From: JAWKIW01 sp041394145
GTDB lineage: Bacteria; Actinomycetota; Acidimicrobiia; Acidimicrobiales; Acidimicrobilacustridaceae
NCBI GenBank assembly: GCA_041394145.1
Contig: JAWKIW010000011.1
Location: 62,001-126,000 of the forward strand
Direction of reading: 5' to 3'
Length of the DNA: 64,000 nucleotides
The position numbers and the translations under genes were made by a program. This document shows positions 1 through 8,052 of this stretch, in pieces (positions within the stretch are counted from its first letter, which is position 1; each line of letters opens with the position of its first letter). The notes beneath the pieces are model-generated. The model worked only from the letters and a program-made list of their open reading frames with translations. It made no database searches and was not told the origin of the DNA.

Positions 1-734
1 ACGAGGCGACCGCGACCCTGCCGGTCCGAGCCGGCGAAGCGGGACTGCCCGCCGCCCACACCGGCCGAGCCGACCGCCGGGTCGGGCTCGGGGCCACCGG
101 CACTCCCCCACGCGCACCCGTCGCGCACCGGGCACCGCTCGCAGCGGGGGGCCCGCTTGGTGCACACCGTCGCCCCGAGGTCGAACATCGCCTGGTTCCA
201 CGCCCACCCGCGGCCCTCGGGCACGACGGCGTCGGCGAGCGCCTGCGCCTCGGCCGGCCGCAGCGGTCGTCCCTGCCACCGGGCCAGCACCCGGCCGACG
301 TTGGTGTCCACGACACCGACGTCCCGCTCGAAGGCGAAGGCGAGCACGGCCCGGGCGGTGTAGGGCCCGACGCCCGGCAGAGCCCGGAGCCCCTCGAGCG
401 TGTCGGGGAAGCGGCCGCCGTGCTGCTCGGTCACCGTCGCCGCGCACCGGTGCAGGTTGACGGCCCGCCGGTTGTAGCCGAGGCCCCGCCACCGGCCGAT
501 GACGTCGGCCAACGGCGCCGCCGCGCAGGCCGCCGCGGTGGGGTAGTCGACGAGGAACGCCTCGTACCTGGGCACCACCCGCGCCACCTGGGTCTGCTGG
601 AGCATGAGCTCGGAGACGAGCACGGGCCACGGGTCCCGCGTCCGGCGCCACGGCAGGTCCCGTCGGGCCGCGTCACCCCACGCCAGCAGCGCGCCGGCGT
701 CGCCGGCGGGCCGCGGGATCCCCGGTGGCGTCAC
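1..734 (-). CDS. mutY: A/G-specific adenine glycosylase MutY, C-terminus cut by window edge
   Basis: Base-excision repair glycosylase that removes adenine mispaired with 8-oxoguanine. About 244 codons are visible. The helix-hairpin-helix reads LPGVGPYTARAV, followed by the catalytic-Asp segment VGVVDTNVGR. The iron-sulfur cluster ligands follow in the exact C-x6-C-x2-C-x5-C spacing (CTKRAPRCERCPVRDGC). The N-terminal QQTQ motif typical of MutY is present. The GTG start overlaps the stop of the upstream methyltransferase (GTGA), so the two are probably co-translated. The C-terminal NUDIX-like domain lies outside the window. Confidence 0.93.
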   Translation of the reverse strand, partial: MTPPGIPRPAGDAGALLAWGDAARRDLPWRRTRDPWPVLVSELMLQQTQVARVVPRYEAFLVDYPTAAACAAAPLADVIGRWRGLGYNRRAVNLHRCAATVTEQHGGRFPDTLEGLRALPGVGPYTARAVLAFAFERDVGVVDTNVGRVLARWQGRPLRPAEAQALADAVVPEGRGWAWNQAMFDLGATVCTKRAPRCERCPVRDGCAWGSAGGPEPDPAVGSAGVGGGQSRFAGSDRQGRGRL

Positions 735-1519
735 CGTCGTCGGCTCCGGTACACGACGGTCTCGTGGGGGAACACGAACCGGTCCCGTCCGGCCAGGTCG
801 GGATGGGTCGCGGCGAGCGCCCGCACGCGCGCGAGGCAGGCCGCCCGCTCGTCGTCGGGCAGGGCCGACACGAAGCTGGTGGATGCCGCCCTGGCGACCA
901 GCTCGTCGACGGTGACCTCCTGGAGGTTGGCGAAGCGGTGCTCCTCGAGCACCGTGAAGCCGCCGTGGTCGGCGACCACCGCCGCCCAGTCCACGCCCTC
1001 CTCGTAGGGCTTGGCCCCTCCGCCCTCGACGAGGAGCTCGCCGAACCGGGCCACCCAGTCGACCGATGCGTCGCGCACGTTCCACACCAGCACCAGCCAC
1101 CCGCCGAGCCGCAGGACCCGATGGCACTCGGCCAGCGCCGTCGCCGCCTCGAACCAGTGGAAGGCCTGGGCGACGGTGAGAGCGTCGACCGCGGCGTCCG
1201 CCAGGGGCAGGGCCTCGGCGGTGCCGTCGAGGACGGTGGCGCGGGGCACCACCCGCTCGAGCTCGGCCCGCATCTCGGCGACCGGCTCGACGGCGAGCAC
1301 CTCGGCCCCGCACGGCACCAGCAGCCGCGTCATCTTGCCCGTCCCGGCGGCGACGTCGACCACGGTGCGACCCGGACCCAGCCCACACCCCTCGACGATC
1401 AGGTCGACGGCCGCGGCGGGGTACGACGGACGGGCCCGCTCGTAGTCGGCGGCGCCCCGGCCGAAGCCGTCGGCTGCCGCCCGGTGGATGCGTGGGTCGC
1501 CGCTCGCTGGGTCGCTCAC
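731..1519 (-). CDS. class I SAM-dependent methyltransferase
   Basis: 262 residues with a Rossmann methyltransferase fold. Motif I is VVDVAAGTGKMTRLL near residue 50; an acidic residue follows in LAVEP, and LRLGGWLVLVW is the post-motif strand. The AFHWF segment is common in the UbiE/SAM-dependent methyltransferase 11 group. The substrate cannot be told. I chose the GTG at 1519, just before the conserved part; the same frame stays open far upstream, but there it is antisense to the GGDEF-EAL gene. Its stop overlaps the mutY start. Confidence 0.85.
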   Translation of the reverse strand: MSDPASGDPRIHRAAADGFGRGAADYERARPSYPAAAVDLIVEGCGLGPGRTVVDVAAGTGKMTRLLVPCGAEVLAVEPVAEMRAELERVVPRATVLDGTAEALPLADAAVDALTVAQAFHWFEAATALAECHRVLRLGGWLVLVWNVRDASVDWVARFGELLVEGGGAKPYEEGVDWAAVVADHGGFTVLEEHRFANLQEVTVDELVARAASTSFVSALPDDERAACLARVRALAATHPDLAGRDRFVFPHETVVYRSRRR

Positions 1520-1551
1520 CGCACCAGTGTGCGTCGCCGCGACGCGGGAGA

Positions 1552-2064
1552 TCAGTCGGCGAAGACGTCGTCGCCGTAGGGGAACTGGCGGGGCTTGGCC
1601 TGGTCCTTCTTCCACACCATGACCTTGCGGCGGAAGAAGCAGACCTCCTCGCCGCGCTGGTTGATGCCCTTGGTCTCCACGGTGACGATGCCGCGCTTGC
1701 CGTCGCTGGTCTCGCTCTTGTCGACCACCTTGGTGACCGCGTAGATGGTGTCGCCGTGGAAGGTGGGCTTGGCGTGCTTCAGGCTCTCGACCTCGAGGTT
1801 GGCGACCGCCGAGCCGCTCACGTCGGGCACCGACATGCCCAGCACGATCGAGTACACGAGGTTGCCGACCACCACGTTCTTCTTGTGGACCGTCTCGTTC
1901 TCGGCGAACCACTCGTTGGTGTGCAGCGGGTGGTGGTTCATCGTGATCATGCAGAAGAGGTGGTCGTCGTACTCGGTGATCGTCTTGCCGGGCCAGTGCC
2001 GGTAGACGTCGCCGATCTCGAACTCCTCGTAGTAGCGGCCGAAGGGGCGGTCGATGGTCGTCAC
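1552..2064 (-). CDS. MaoC-like hydratase, candidate mesaconyl-CoA-type hydratase
   Basis: A 170-residue single hot-dog protein of the MaoC dehydratase family. It opens with FGRYYEEFEIGDVYRHWPGK. The segment TMNHHPLHTNE corresponds to the MaoC catalytic region, and the C-terminus FFRRKVMVWKK is typical of the family. The layout resembles the short MaoC proteins found in actinobacterial ethylmalonyl-CoA and C5-dicarboxyl-CoA operons. The likely methylsuccinyl-CoA dehydrogenase gene lies 3 kb away, so mesaconyl-CoA hydration is an attractive but unproven role. The GTG start follows GAGG by about 6 bases. Confidence 0.82.
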   Translation of the reverse strand: MTTIDRPFGRYYEEFEIGDVYRHWPGKTITEYDDHLFCMITMNHHPLHTNEWFAENETVHKKNVVVGNLVYSIVLGMSVPDVSGSAVANLEVESLKHAKPTFHGDTIYAVTKVVDKSETSDGKRGIVTVETKGINQRGEEVCFFRRKVMVWKKDQAKPRQFPYGDDVFAD

Positions 2065-2227
2065 GGCGAACCTCGCGGTGGTGGTCGATCGGGCGCCGCG
2101 CATCGTAGAGGGGGCCCGGAAGGCCGAGCCACCCCGAGCCCCGGGCACGGCGGGCGCGCATCGGCGAGAATGGCCGCCGGCGGGAACCGACACGACGAGC
2201 AGCCCGTGACCGCACGGGGAGCCCTTG

Positions 2228-4900
2228 ATGCCCACGCGCCCGAACGCGAACCACGACGGTGTCTGGTCGATGACCTCGGCCCTCGAGGCGCGGGACCGCC
2301 AGCTGCGGCTCTGGCGGCAGATCGTGCGGGTCCGCTACATCGGGATCGCCGCCCTCACCGTGGCTGCCCTGTTGCCGATCCAGGGCGGCCCCTTCCCCGC
2401 GGTGGCCGCCGTGTTCGGGGTGGCGATCCTCGCCTACAACGTCGTGCTCGACCTGGTCCTGCGTCGCCGCGCCGTGCTCCTGCCGGTCATGGCCGTCGGC
2501 GACCAGGCGTTCGCCGTGGTCGTCCTGGCGCTCGCCCCCGAGCTGCTCACGCCCGTGCTGCTCGTGACCCTGGCGTCCAACGCCACCGCGTCGGTGTCCT
2601 TCGGTCGCCGGATCGCCGCCCAGGCCGCCACGATCGGCGCCTTCGGCGTCACCGGGATCGCCCTCCTGCGCAGCGGCTCCCCGCTGGTCGAGCTCGGCGT
2701 GTGCTTCGGTGCCTCGGCCTTCGTCATCTTCGTGGTCGGCGGCATGTCCGACACCGAACGAGACCTGCGCTGGCGCTACGCCGAGCTGATGGGCGGCATC
2801 GACGCCGTCGTGTGGGAGCAGCTCACCCGGCGCCCGTCGACGCTGTACGTGAACCGCCGGGCCGAGGAGGTCCTCGGCTACCCGGCGGCCGACTGGCGCA
2901 CGCCGGGGTTCTGGCGGGCCCATGTGCACCCCGACGACGTCGACGAGGCGGCCCGCGCCTACCGCGACGCCATCCGGCGGGGACGCAGCGCCGAGCTCGA
3001 GTACCGGATGCTGGCCGCCGACGGGCGGGTCGTGCACATGCACGATCGCATGCGGGTCGAGACCGACTCCCTCGGCCGCGTCCTGCACGTGCGCGGCGTG
3101 ATGCTCGACGTCACCGCGGAGAAGCAGGCCCGCCAGCAGGCCGATCTGTTCATCGACCTCGTCGACTCGATCCGCCACGCCCTGTTCGTCTTCGGCCTCG
3201 CCGACCCCGACGACGACGGGTCCCTGCGGGTGCTCGCCGTGAACCCCGAAGCCGAGGTGATCGCCGGCGTGCGGGCCGACCAGGCCGTCGGCCGGCCGGT
3301 CCACGACGTCCTGCCCTTCGCCGACGGAGACCAGCTGACGGCCGACCTCGCCGACGTCGTGCGCCGCGACGAGGGCTGGACGCTCGACGACTTCCGGGTC
3401 GAGCCCCACAACCCGTCGGCCCGCATCTACTCCGCCTCGGCGTTCCCCCTGCCGGGCGGTGCCGTGGGCCTGTCGCTGCAGGACATCACCGAACGAGCCA
3501 TGGCGGCCGAGGTGCTGCGCAAGCAGGCCCTGCACGACGGGCTCACCGGGCTGCCGAACCGCACGTTGCTCACCGAGCGCCTCCGGCAGGCCCTGCGGGC
3601 CTCGCGCCGCGCCGACGAGCCGGTGGCCCTGCTCGTCATGGACCTCGACCAGTTCAAGGACGTGAACGACGCGCTCGGCCACGACCACGGCGACCGGCTC
3701 CTCATCGAGATGAGCCGACGCCTCCAGCGGGTGCTCGCCGAGGCCGACACCATCGCCCGCCTCGGCGGCGACGAGTTCGCCGTGCTGCTCACCCACGGCG
3801 CCGACATCGCCAACGCCACCGCCACCGCCCGCCACATCGGCACCGCCCTCGAGGAGCCGTTCCAGCTCGGCGGGATCTCGCTGCAGACCAACGCCAGCAT
3901 CGGCATCGCCGTGTTCCCCGACCACGCCGACGACGTCGAGTCGCTCGTCGCCCGCGCCGACGTCGCCATGTACACCGCCAAGCGGGGCGGGCTGGGCCAC
4001 GCCGTGTACGAGGCCGAGCAGGACCAGTCGAGCCTCCGGCGCCTGGCCCTGCTCGGTGAGCTGCGTCGGGCGATCGCCGACGACGAGCTGGTCCTGCACT
4101 TCCAGCCCTGCCTCGACCTGCGCACCGGAGAGGTGTCGGGCGCCGAGGCCCTCGTGCGCTGGCACCACCCGGCCCACGGCCTCATGCTCCCCGGCGAGTT
4201 CATCGGGCTGGCCGAGGTGTCGGGCGCCATCGGGCCGCTCACCCGATGGGTGATCGACGCCGCCCTCGAGCAGACGGCCGCCTGGAGCCGCCGCGGCGTG
4301 CGTCTGCCGATCTCGGTGAACCTGTCGGTGCGCAACCTCTACGACCGCGACCTCGTCCCCTGGCTCAGCGAGCGCCTCGCCGGGCAGGGCGTCGACGCCT
4401 CGCTGCTCACCCTCGAGGTCACCGAGAGCGAGCTGATGGACGACCCGATCCTGGCCATGGAGGTGCTCGGGAAGGTCAAGGCCCTCGGTGCCGCCACCGC
4501 CATCGACGACTTCGGCACCGGGTACTCCTCACTGGCCTACCTGAAGCACCTGCCCATCGACGAGCTCAAGATCGACCGCTCGTTCGTGGCCACCATGGTC
4601 GCCGACGACAGCGACCTGACCATCGTGCGCTCCACGATCGACCTCAGCCACAACCTCGGCCTCGAGGTGGTCGCCGAAGGGGTCGAGGACGGCGAGACGC
4701 TGCGCCGGCTCGCCGAGCTGGGCTGCGACCGCGCCCAGGGCTTCTTCGTGAGCCGCCCGGTCCCCGTCGCCGACCTCGACCGGTGGCTGGACGGTCAGGA
4801 GCGGCTCACCGAGGTCCGCGGCGTGCTGGCCGGGGCCAGGCCGGCGGCGTCGAGCGCACACGAGATGCAGTACGGGGGCTTGGAGGCGCCGAAGGCGTAG
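2228..4900 (+). CDS. membrane-bound PAS-PAS-GGDEF-EAL cyclic-di-GMP protein
   Basis: 890 residues. Residues about 30-170 are hydrophobic with several membrane helices. Two PAS-like sensor domains follow (about 185-300 and 305-425), then a diguanylate cyclase domain with intact GGDEF near residue 514, then a phosphodiesterase domain with EAL near 640 and DDFGTGYSS near 760. The inhibitory I-site (RxxD before GGDEF) reads AEAD, so product inhibition at that site is probably lost. Both domains keep their signature motifs, so it may make and break c-di-GMP. I chose the ATG at 2228 because GGGGAG lies 6 bases upstream; a second ATG at 2270 is possible. Confidence 0.93.
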   Translation: MPTRPNANHDGVWSMTSALEARDRQLRLWRQIVRVRYIGIAALTVAALLPIQGGPFPAVAAVFGVAILAYNVVLDLVLRRRAVLLPVMAVGDQAFAVVVLALAPELLTPVLLVTLASNATASVSFGRRIAAQAATIGAFGVTGIALLRSGSPLVELGVCFGASAFVIFVVGGMSDTERDLRWRYAELMGGIDAVVWEQLTRRPSTLYVNRRAEEVLGYPAADWRTPGFWRAHVHPDDVDEAARAYRDAIRRGRSAELEYRMLAADGRVVHMHDRMRVETDSLGRVLHVRGVMLDVTAEKQARQQADLFIDLVDSIRHALFVFGLADPDDDGSLRVLAVNPEAEVIAGVRADQAVGRPVHDVLPFADGDQLTADLADVVRRDEGWTLDDFRVEPHNPSARIYSASAFPLPGGAVGLSLQDITERAMAAEVLRKQALHDGLTGLPNRTLLTERLRQALRASRRADEPVALLVMDLDQFKDVNDALGHDHGDRLLIEMSRRLQRVLAEADTIARLGGDEFAVLLTHGADIANATATARHIGTALEEPFQLGGISLQTNASIGIAVFPDHADDVESLVARADVAMYTAKRGGLGHAVYEAEQDQSSLRRLALLGELRRAIADDELVLHFQPCLDLRTGEVSGAEALVRWHHPAHGLMLPGEFIGLAEVSGAIGPLTRWVIDAALEQTAAWSRRGVRLPISVNLSVRNLYDRDLVPWLSERLAGQGVDASLLTLEVTESELMDDPILAMEVLGKVKALGAATAIDDFGTGYSSLAYLKHLPIDELKIDRSFVATMVADDSDLTIVRSTIDLSHNLGLEVVAEGVEDGETLRRLAELGCDRAQGFFVSRPVPVADLDRWLDGQERLTEVRGVLAGARPAASSAHEMQYGGLEAPKA

Positions 4901-4986
4901 ACCAGGCAGTGGTCGCAGTACTGGTCGAGGCACGCTCGGCACACGCCGACCGCGGTGGCCTCCGGATGGTTGTGACAGTGCTCCAT
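4795..4986 (-). CDS. small B-box-like zinc finger protein
   Basis: 63 residues dominated by Cys/His pairs: MEHCHNHPEA, then CRACLDQYCDHC, then YCISC. This is the pattern of small B-box-type zinc-binding proteins known in actinobacteria, usually of unknown function. A GGGGGA element lies 3 bases before the ATG. The last 106 bases are antisense to the 3-prime end of the GGDEF-EAL gene, an unusually long convergent overlap. The conserved zinc ligands lie upstream of that overlap for the most part, which supports a real gene. Confidence 0.7.
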   Translation of the reverse strand: MEHCHNHPEATAVGVCRACLDQYCDHCLVYAFGASKPPYCISCALDAAGLAPASTPRTSVSRS

Positions 4987-5160
4987 GCGTCCCCCGGCCC
5001 CTGTGGCCGTCCTTGTCGACGAAGGTATCGATGGAGGCCCCGGTGGGGATATGGGCCCGGCGACCCTTCCGCGTAGGCCTCCCGACACATCCGGCGGAGG
5101 AGGTCGACCGCGTCGGTGGTGCGGCGACCTCCGCCCGGAGCAGGGATGTGAGCCACTCGC

Positions 5161-5172
5161 TACCGGTCGGTA
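5161..5172. promoter_or_regulatory. TetR-type operator before the acyl-CoA dehydrogenase
   Basis: TACCGGTCGGTA is a perfect 5-2-5 inverted repeat (TACCG/CGGTA) ending 11 bases before the ATG at 5184. Short palindromes of this form are typical targets of TetR-family regulators of acyl-CoA metabolism. Which regulator binds is unknown. Confidence 0.5.
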
Positions 5173-5183
5173 ACCTCGGGCCC

Positions 5184-6791
5184 ATGACTGCTGACCTCAC
5201 CTCGGCCAAGGCGGTGCTCGACTCGGCGCAGGCGGTCGTCGACGCCGCCACGCGGCGGCTCGCCGACACCTCGATCGACGACAACCAGGTCCTCGCCTAC
5301 GACCTGGCCCACGCCGCGGCCACCGTCGAGACCGGCCGGGCGCTGCTGCCCTACGGCGAGAAGGGCGACGTCGAGGCCCGCATCACCGTCGCCTACATCG
5401 CCGACACCGTGGCCGAGCTGGCCGCGAAGCTGTTCGGGCGGGAGGCCGAGTGGGGCGTGGAGCCCGGTGCGCTCGACGACACCCGCTCCTTCGTGGGTGC
5501 GTACTGCGACCCCGCCTTCCTCGCCGAGCTCGCCTTCACCGAGGGCCCCCGCCACCTCGACCCCGACTTCGAGCTGGTGCAGGACACGTTCCGGCGCTTC
5601 GCCGAGGAGAAGCTGAAGCCGATCGCCGAGCACGTCCACCGCGAGAACGCCGACATCCCCGAGGACATCATCGAGGGCCTGGCCGAGATGGGGGCCTTCG
5701 GCCTGTCGATCCCGGCCGAGTACGGCGGCTACTCCGAGGGTGGCGAGGGCGAGTACATCGGCATGGTCGTCGCCACCGAGGAGCTGTCCCGGGGCTCGCT
5801 CGGTGCCGGCGGCTCGCTCATCACCCGTCCCGAGATCCTCACCCGGGCGCTGCTGGCCGGCGGCACCGAGGACCAGAAGCAGGCGTGGCTGCCCCGGCTC
5901 GCCACCGCCGAGGTCATGAACGCGGTGGCCGTGACCGAGCCCGACTACGGCTCCGACGTCGCCGGCATCAAGGTCACCGCCACCCCCACCGACGACGGCG
6001 CCGGGTGGATCGTCAACGGTGTGAAGACCTGGTGCACGTTCGGGGCCCGCGCCGACGTGCTGATGCTGCTGGCCCGCACCGACCCCGACCGCTCGAAGAC
6101 CCACCGGGGCCTGTCCATGTTCATCGTGCCCAAGCCACGTGGCGAGGGCCATGGCTTCGAGATCACCCAGGAGGCCGGTGCCGACGGCGGCGCACCCGGC
6201 GGCGGGAAGATGGAGGGCCGCCCGATCGACACGATCGGCTACCGCGGCATGCACTCCTACGAGATCGCCTTCGACGGATGGTGGGTGCCGGCCGAGAACC
6301 AGATCGGCCTCGAGGACGGCCTCGGCAAGGGCTTCTACTACCAGATGGCCGGATTCGAGAACGGGCGCCTGCAGACGGCGGCGCGGGCCATCGGCGTGAT
6401 GCAGGCCGCCTACGAGGCCGCCCGCCAGTACGCGCTCGACCGGGTCGTGTTCGGCCAGCCGATCGCCGAGTACCAGCTCACCAAGGCGAAGCTGGCCCGC
6501 ATGGCCGTCCTCATCCAGGCCGCCCGCCAGTTCTCCTACGAGGTGGCGCGCCTGATGGCCCGCGGCCAGGGCCAGCTCGAGGCGTCGATGGTGAAGGCCT
6601 ACGTGTGCAAGGCCGCCGAGTGGGTCACCCGCGAGGCGATGCAGATCCACGGCGGCATGGGCTACGCCGAGGAGTACGACGTGAGCCGCTACTTCGTCGA
6701 TGCCCGGGTGCTGTCGATCTTCGAGGGCGCCGACGAGACGCTGTGCCTCAAGGTCATCGCCCGCCGCATGGTCGACAACGCCAAGGGCTAG
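5184..6791 (+). CDS. mcd: long acyl-CoA dehydrogenase, probably (2S)-methylsuccinyl-CoA dehydrogenase
   Basis: 535 residues, against about 380 for ordinary acyl-CoA dehydrogenases. An extra N-terminal region of roughly 130 residues contains DLAHAAATVETGRALLPYGE and KGDVEARIT. This architecture and the core segments (GSLITRPEILTRALL, NGVKTWCTFGARADVLMLL, GRPIDTIGYRGMHSYEIAF, FEGADETLCLKVIARR) match what I know of Mcd, the flavoenzyme that oxidises (2S)-methylsuccinyl-CoA to mesaconyl-CoA in the ethylmalonyl-CoA pathway. The ATG at 5184 follows a palindromic operator. Upstream in-frame codons look non-coding. Confidence 0.88.
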   Translation: MTADLTSAKAVLDSAQAVVDAATRRLADTSIDDNQVLAYDLAHAAATVETGRALLPYGEKGDVEARITVAYIADTVAELAAKLFGREAEWGVEPGALDDTRSFVGAYCDPAFLAELAFTEGPRHLDPDFELVQDTFRRFAEEKLKPIAEHVHRENADIPEDIIEGLAEMGAFGLSIPAEYGGYSEGGEGEYIGMVVATEELSRGSLGAGGSLITRPEILTRALLAGGTEDQKQAWLPRLATAEVMNAVAVTEPDYGSDVAGIKVTATPTDDGAGWIVNGVKTWCTFGARADVLMLLARTDPDRSKTHRGLSMFIVPKPRGEGHGFEITQEAGADGGAPGGGKMEGRPIDTIGYRGMHSYEIAFDGWWVPAENQIGLEDGLGKGFYYQMAGFENGRLQTAARAIGVMQAAYEAARQYALDRVVFGQPIAEYQLTKAKLARMAVLIQAARQFSYEVARLMARGQGQLEASMVKAYVCKAAEWVTREAMQIHGGMGYAEEYDVSRYFVDARVLSIFEGADETLCLKVIARRMVDNAKG

Positions 6792-6823
6792 ATCCGCCCG
6801 ACGAGTCGGCGCGGCCGCCGCAC

Positions 6824-6858
6824 CAGCTGGGTCGACGCCACGCTCGTCGACCCAGCTG
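6824..6858. terminator. 13-bp stem-loop, probable terminator
   Basis: CAGCTGGGTCGAC and its exact reverse complement are separated by 9 bases. The hairpin sits between the end of mcd and the MarR gene and has no T-run, as is common for high-GC actinobacterial hairpin terminators. Confidence 0.55.
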
Positions 6859-6872
6859 CTGCGATCTCGCAC

Positions 6873-6878
6873 TACCGT
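6873..6878 (+). promoter_or_regulatory. -10 hexamer TACCGT, MarR gene
   Basis: TACCGT ends 8 bases before the GTG at 6887. No Shine-Dalgarno sequence lies between, so the transcript is probably leaderless. Confidence 0.5.
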
Positions 6879-6886
6879 GCGGACCC

Positions 6887-7327
6887 GTGCGACGCATCCC
6901 CGAGTCGACCACGCTGCTGTTCGACCTCTGGGCCCTCGCCAACGCGACCCACGCCGCGCTCGACGAGGCCCTGCGTGACTCCGGCCTCACCGCCGACGAG
7001 TTCGCGGTCTACAGCGTCCTGCGTCGTCCCGACGGGCGCACCCCGAGCGAGCTGGCCGCCGCCATGCAGCTGCCGGCGACGACCGTGTCGTCGGTCGTGC
7101 GCCGACTCGAGCAGCGCGGCCACGTCGAACGAGCGACCGATCCGACCGACCGTCGGTCCTCCCGCCTCACGCTGACCCCGGCCGGTGAGGCCGCACACGC
7201 CCGAGCGCGGAAGGCGTTCCGTCCGTTCCTCGCCCGCGTCGAGGCCGGCCTGGGCATCCCAGTCGACCGGGCGCGGGACGTCCTCGACCGGATCGATGAG
7301 GCCGTGCGCGCCGCTGCGGACGCTTGA
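6887..7327 (+). CDS. MarR-family transcriptional regulator
   Basis: 146 residues. The winged helix-turn-helix is LTADEFAVYSVLRR, then TPSELAAAMQLPATTVSSVVRRLEQRGHVER, with the MarR wing signature DPTDRRSSRLTLTPAG. A cytoplasmic dimeric repressor is expected. The GTG at 6887 was chosen because it gives the usual MarR length and is preceded by a -10-like hexamer. A large symmetric inverted repeat begins right after its stop codon and precedes the membrane protein gene at 7391, which is the likely target. Confidence 0.9.
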   Translation: MRRIPESTTLLFDLWALANATHAALDEALRDSGLTADEFAVYSVLRRPDGRTPSELAAAMQLPATTVSSVVRRLEQRGHVERATDPTDRRSSRLTLTPAGEAAHARARKAFRPFLARVEAGLGIPVDRARDVLDRIDEAVRAAADA

Positions 7328-7331
7328 CGAT

Positions 7332-7369
7332 ACTGCGATATCGTAGCATTATTACTACGATATCGCAGT
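7332..7369. promoter_or_regulatory. 15-bp perfect inverted repeat, probable operator
   Basis: Two 15-base arms (ACTGCGATATCGTAG and its exact complement) flank an AT-rich 8-base spacer, CATTATTA. Each arm holds its own 8-base palindrome CGATATCG, 22 bases apart centre to centre (two helical turns). It lies between the MarR gene and a membrane protein gene, so two MarR dimers may bind on one face of the DNA. A terminator is the alternative. Confidence 0.7.
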
Positions 7370-7390
7370 TTTCGCCGGGAGGTCCGAGCC

Positions 7391-7993
7391 ATGACAGCCA
7401 TCGACCGACTGTCCGACCGGTTGCACGCGCTGGCGAGCCGACGACTGCTCCTGGCCAGCGGGGCCGTCACCGTCGTGCTCGCCACCACGATGTTCGCCAC
7501 GTCCGGCCGCTTCTCGCTGGCGGCGATCGAGACGGCGTGCACGGCGCCGGCCCCCGACGTCCGCTTCACCACGTCCGCCGACGACCTCGCCTCGTTCCTG
7601 GCCGCCTGCGGCGACGTCGGGCGCGCCGCCTACCGCGACCTGCAGCTCCTCGACCTCGCGTACCCCGCCGCGCTCGGCCTGTTCCTCGGCGCCTCGCTCG
7701 CCCTGCTGCTGCCCCGAACGGTGGCGGCGGACCATGCCCGGGCCCGCCTCCTGATCGCGGTGCCCCTGCTCGCCGCGGTCTTCGACTACCTCGAGAACGC
7801 GGCGGCCTGGGTCCTGCTCACGCGGTTCCCCGACGAGCCGTCGACGGTGCTGCACCTGCTCGGCGTGGCCTCCGCCGCGAAGCAGCTGGCCAGCTGGGCC
7901 TCGGCGCTCCTCGTCCTGGCCTGCCTCGCCGGCGCGCTGGTGCAGCGCGTCACCCGCCATGCGCCAGTGCCGAGCAGCGCACCTGAGGCGTGA
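7391..7993 (+). CDS. four-helix membrane protein of unknown function
   Basis: 200 residues with about four predicted membrane segments (near 20-40, 90-108, 118-140 and 165-185), a short extracytoplasmic loop containing two cysteines (TACTAP and AACGDV), and a charged tail. I do not recognise the family. A GGGAGG ribosome binding site lies 8 bases before the ATG. The large inverted repeat directly upstream and the adjacent MarR gene suggest tight regulation, perhaps of an envelope or efflux-related function. That role is inference only. Confidence 0.8.
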   Translation: MTAIDRLSDRLHALASRRLLLASGAVTVVLATTMFATSGRFSLAAIETACTAPAPDVRFTTSADDLASFLAACGDVGRAAYRDLQLLDLAYPAALGLFLGASLALLLPRTVAADHARARLLIAVPLLAAVFDYLENAAAWVLLTRFPDEPSTVLHLLGVASAAKQLASWASALLVLACLAGALVQRVTRHAPVPSSAPEA

Positions 7994-8052
7994 TTGCCGC
8001 AACCGCGAGCAGGCGAGGCGGGCGCGGTCCTGCGGTGCTCGGGCTGCGGTGG

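Noticed and set aside
731..4177. 1148-codon open frame on the minus strand
   Set aside because: Only its last 262 codons resemble a protein (methyltransferase). The rest is antisense to the MaoC and GGDEF-EAL genes and is low-complexity, a GC-driven artefact.
7332..7369. Intrinsic terminator for the MarR gene
   Set aside because: The arms each contain an internal palindrome and the spacer is AT-rich, which fits an operator better. A terminator role is not excluded.
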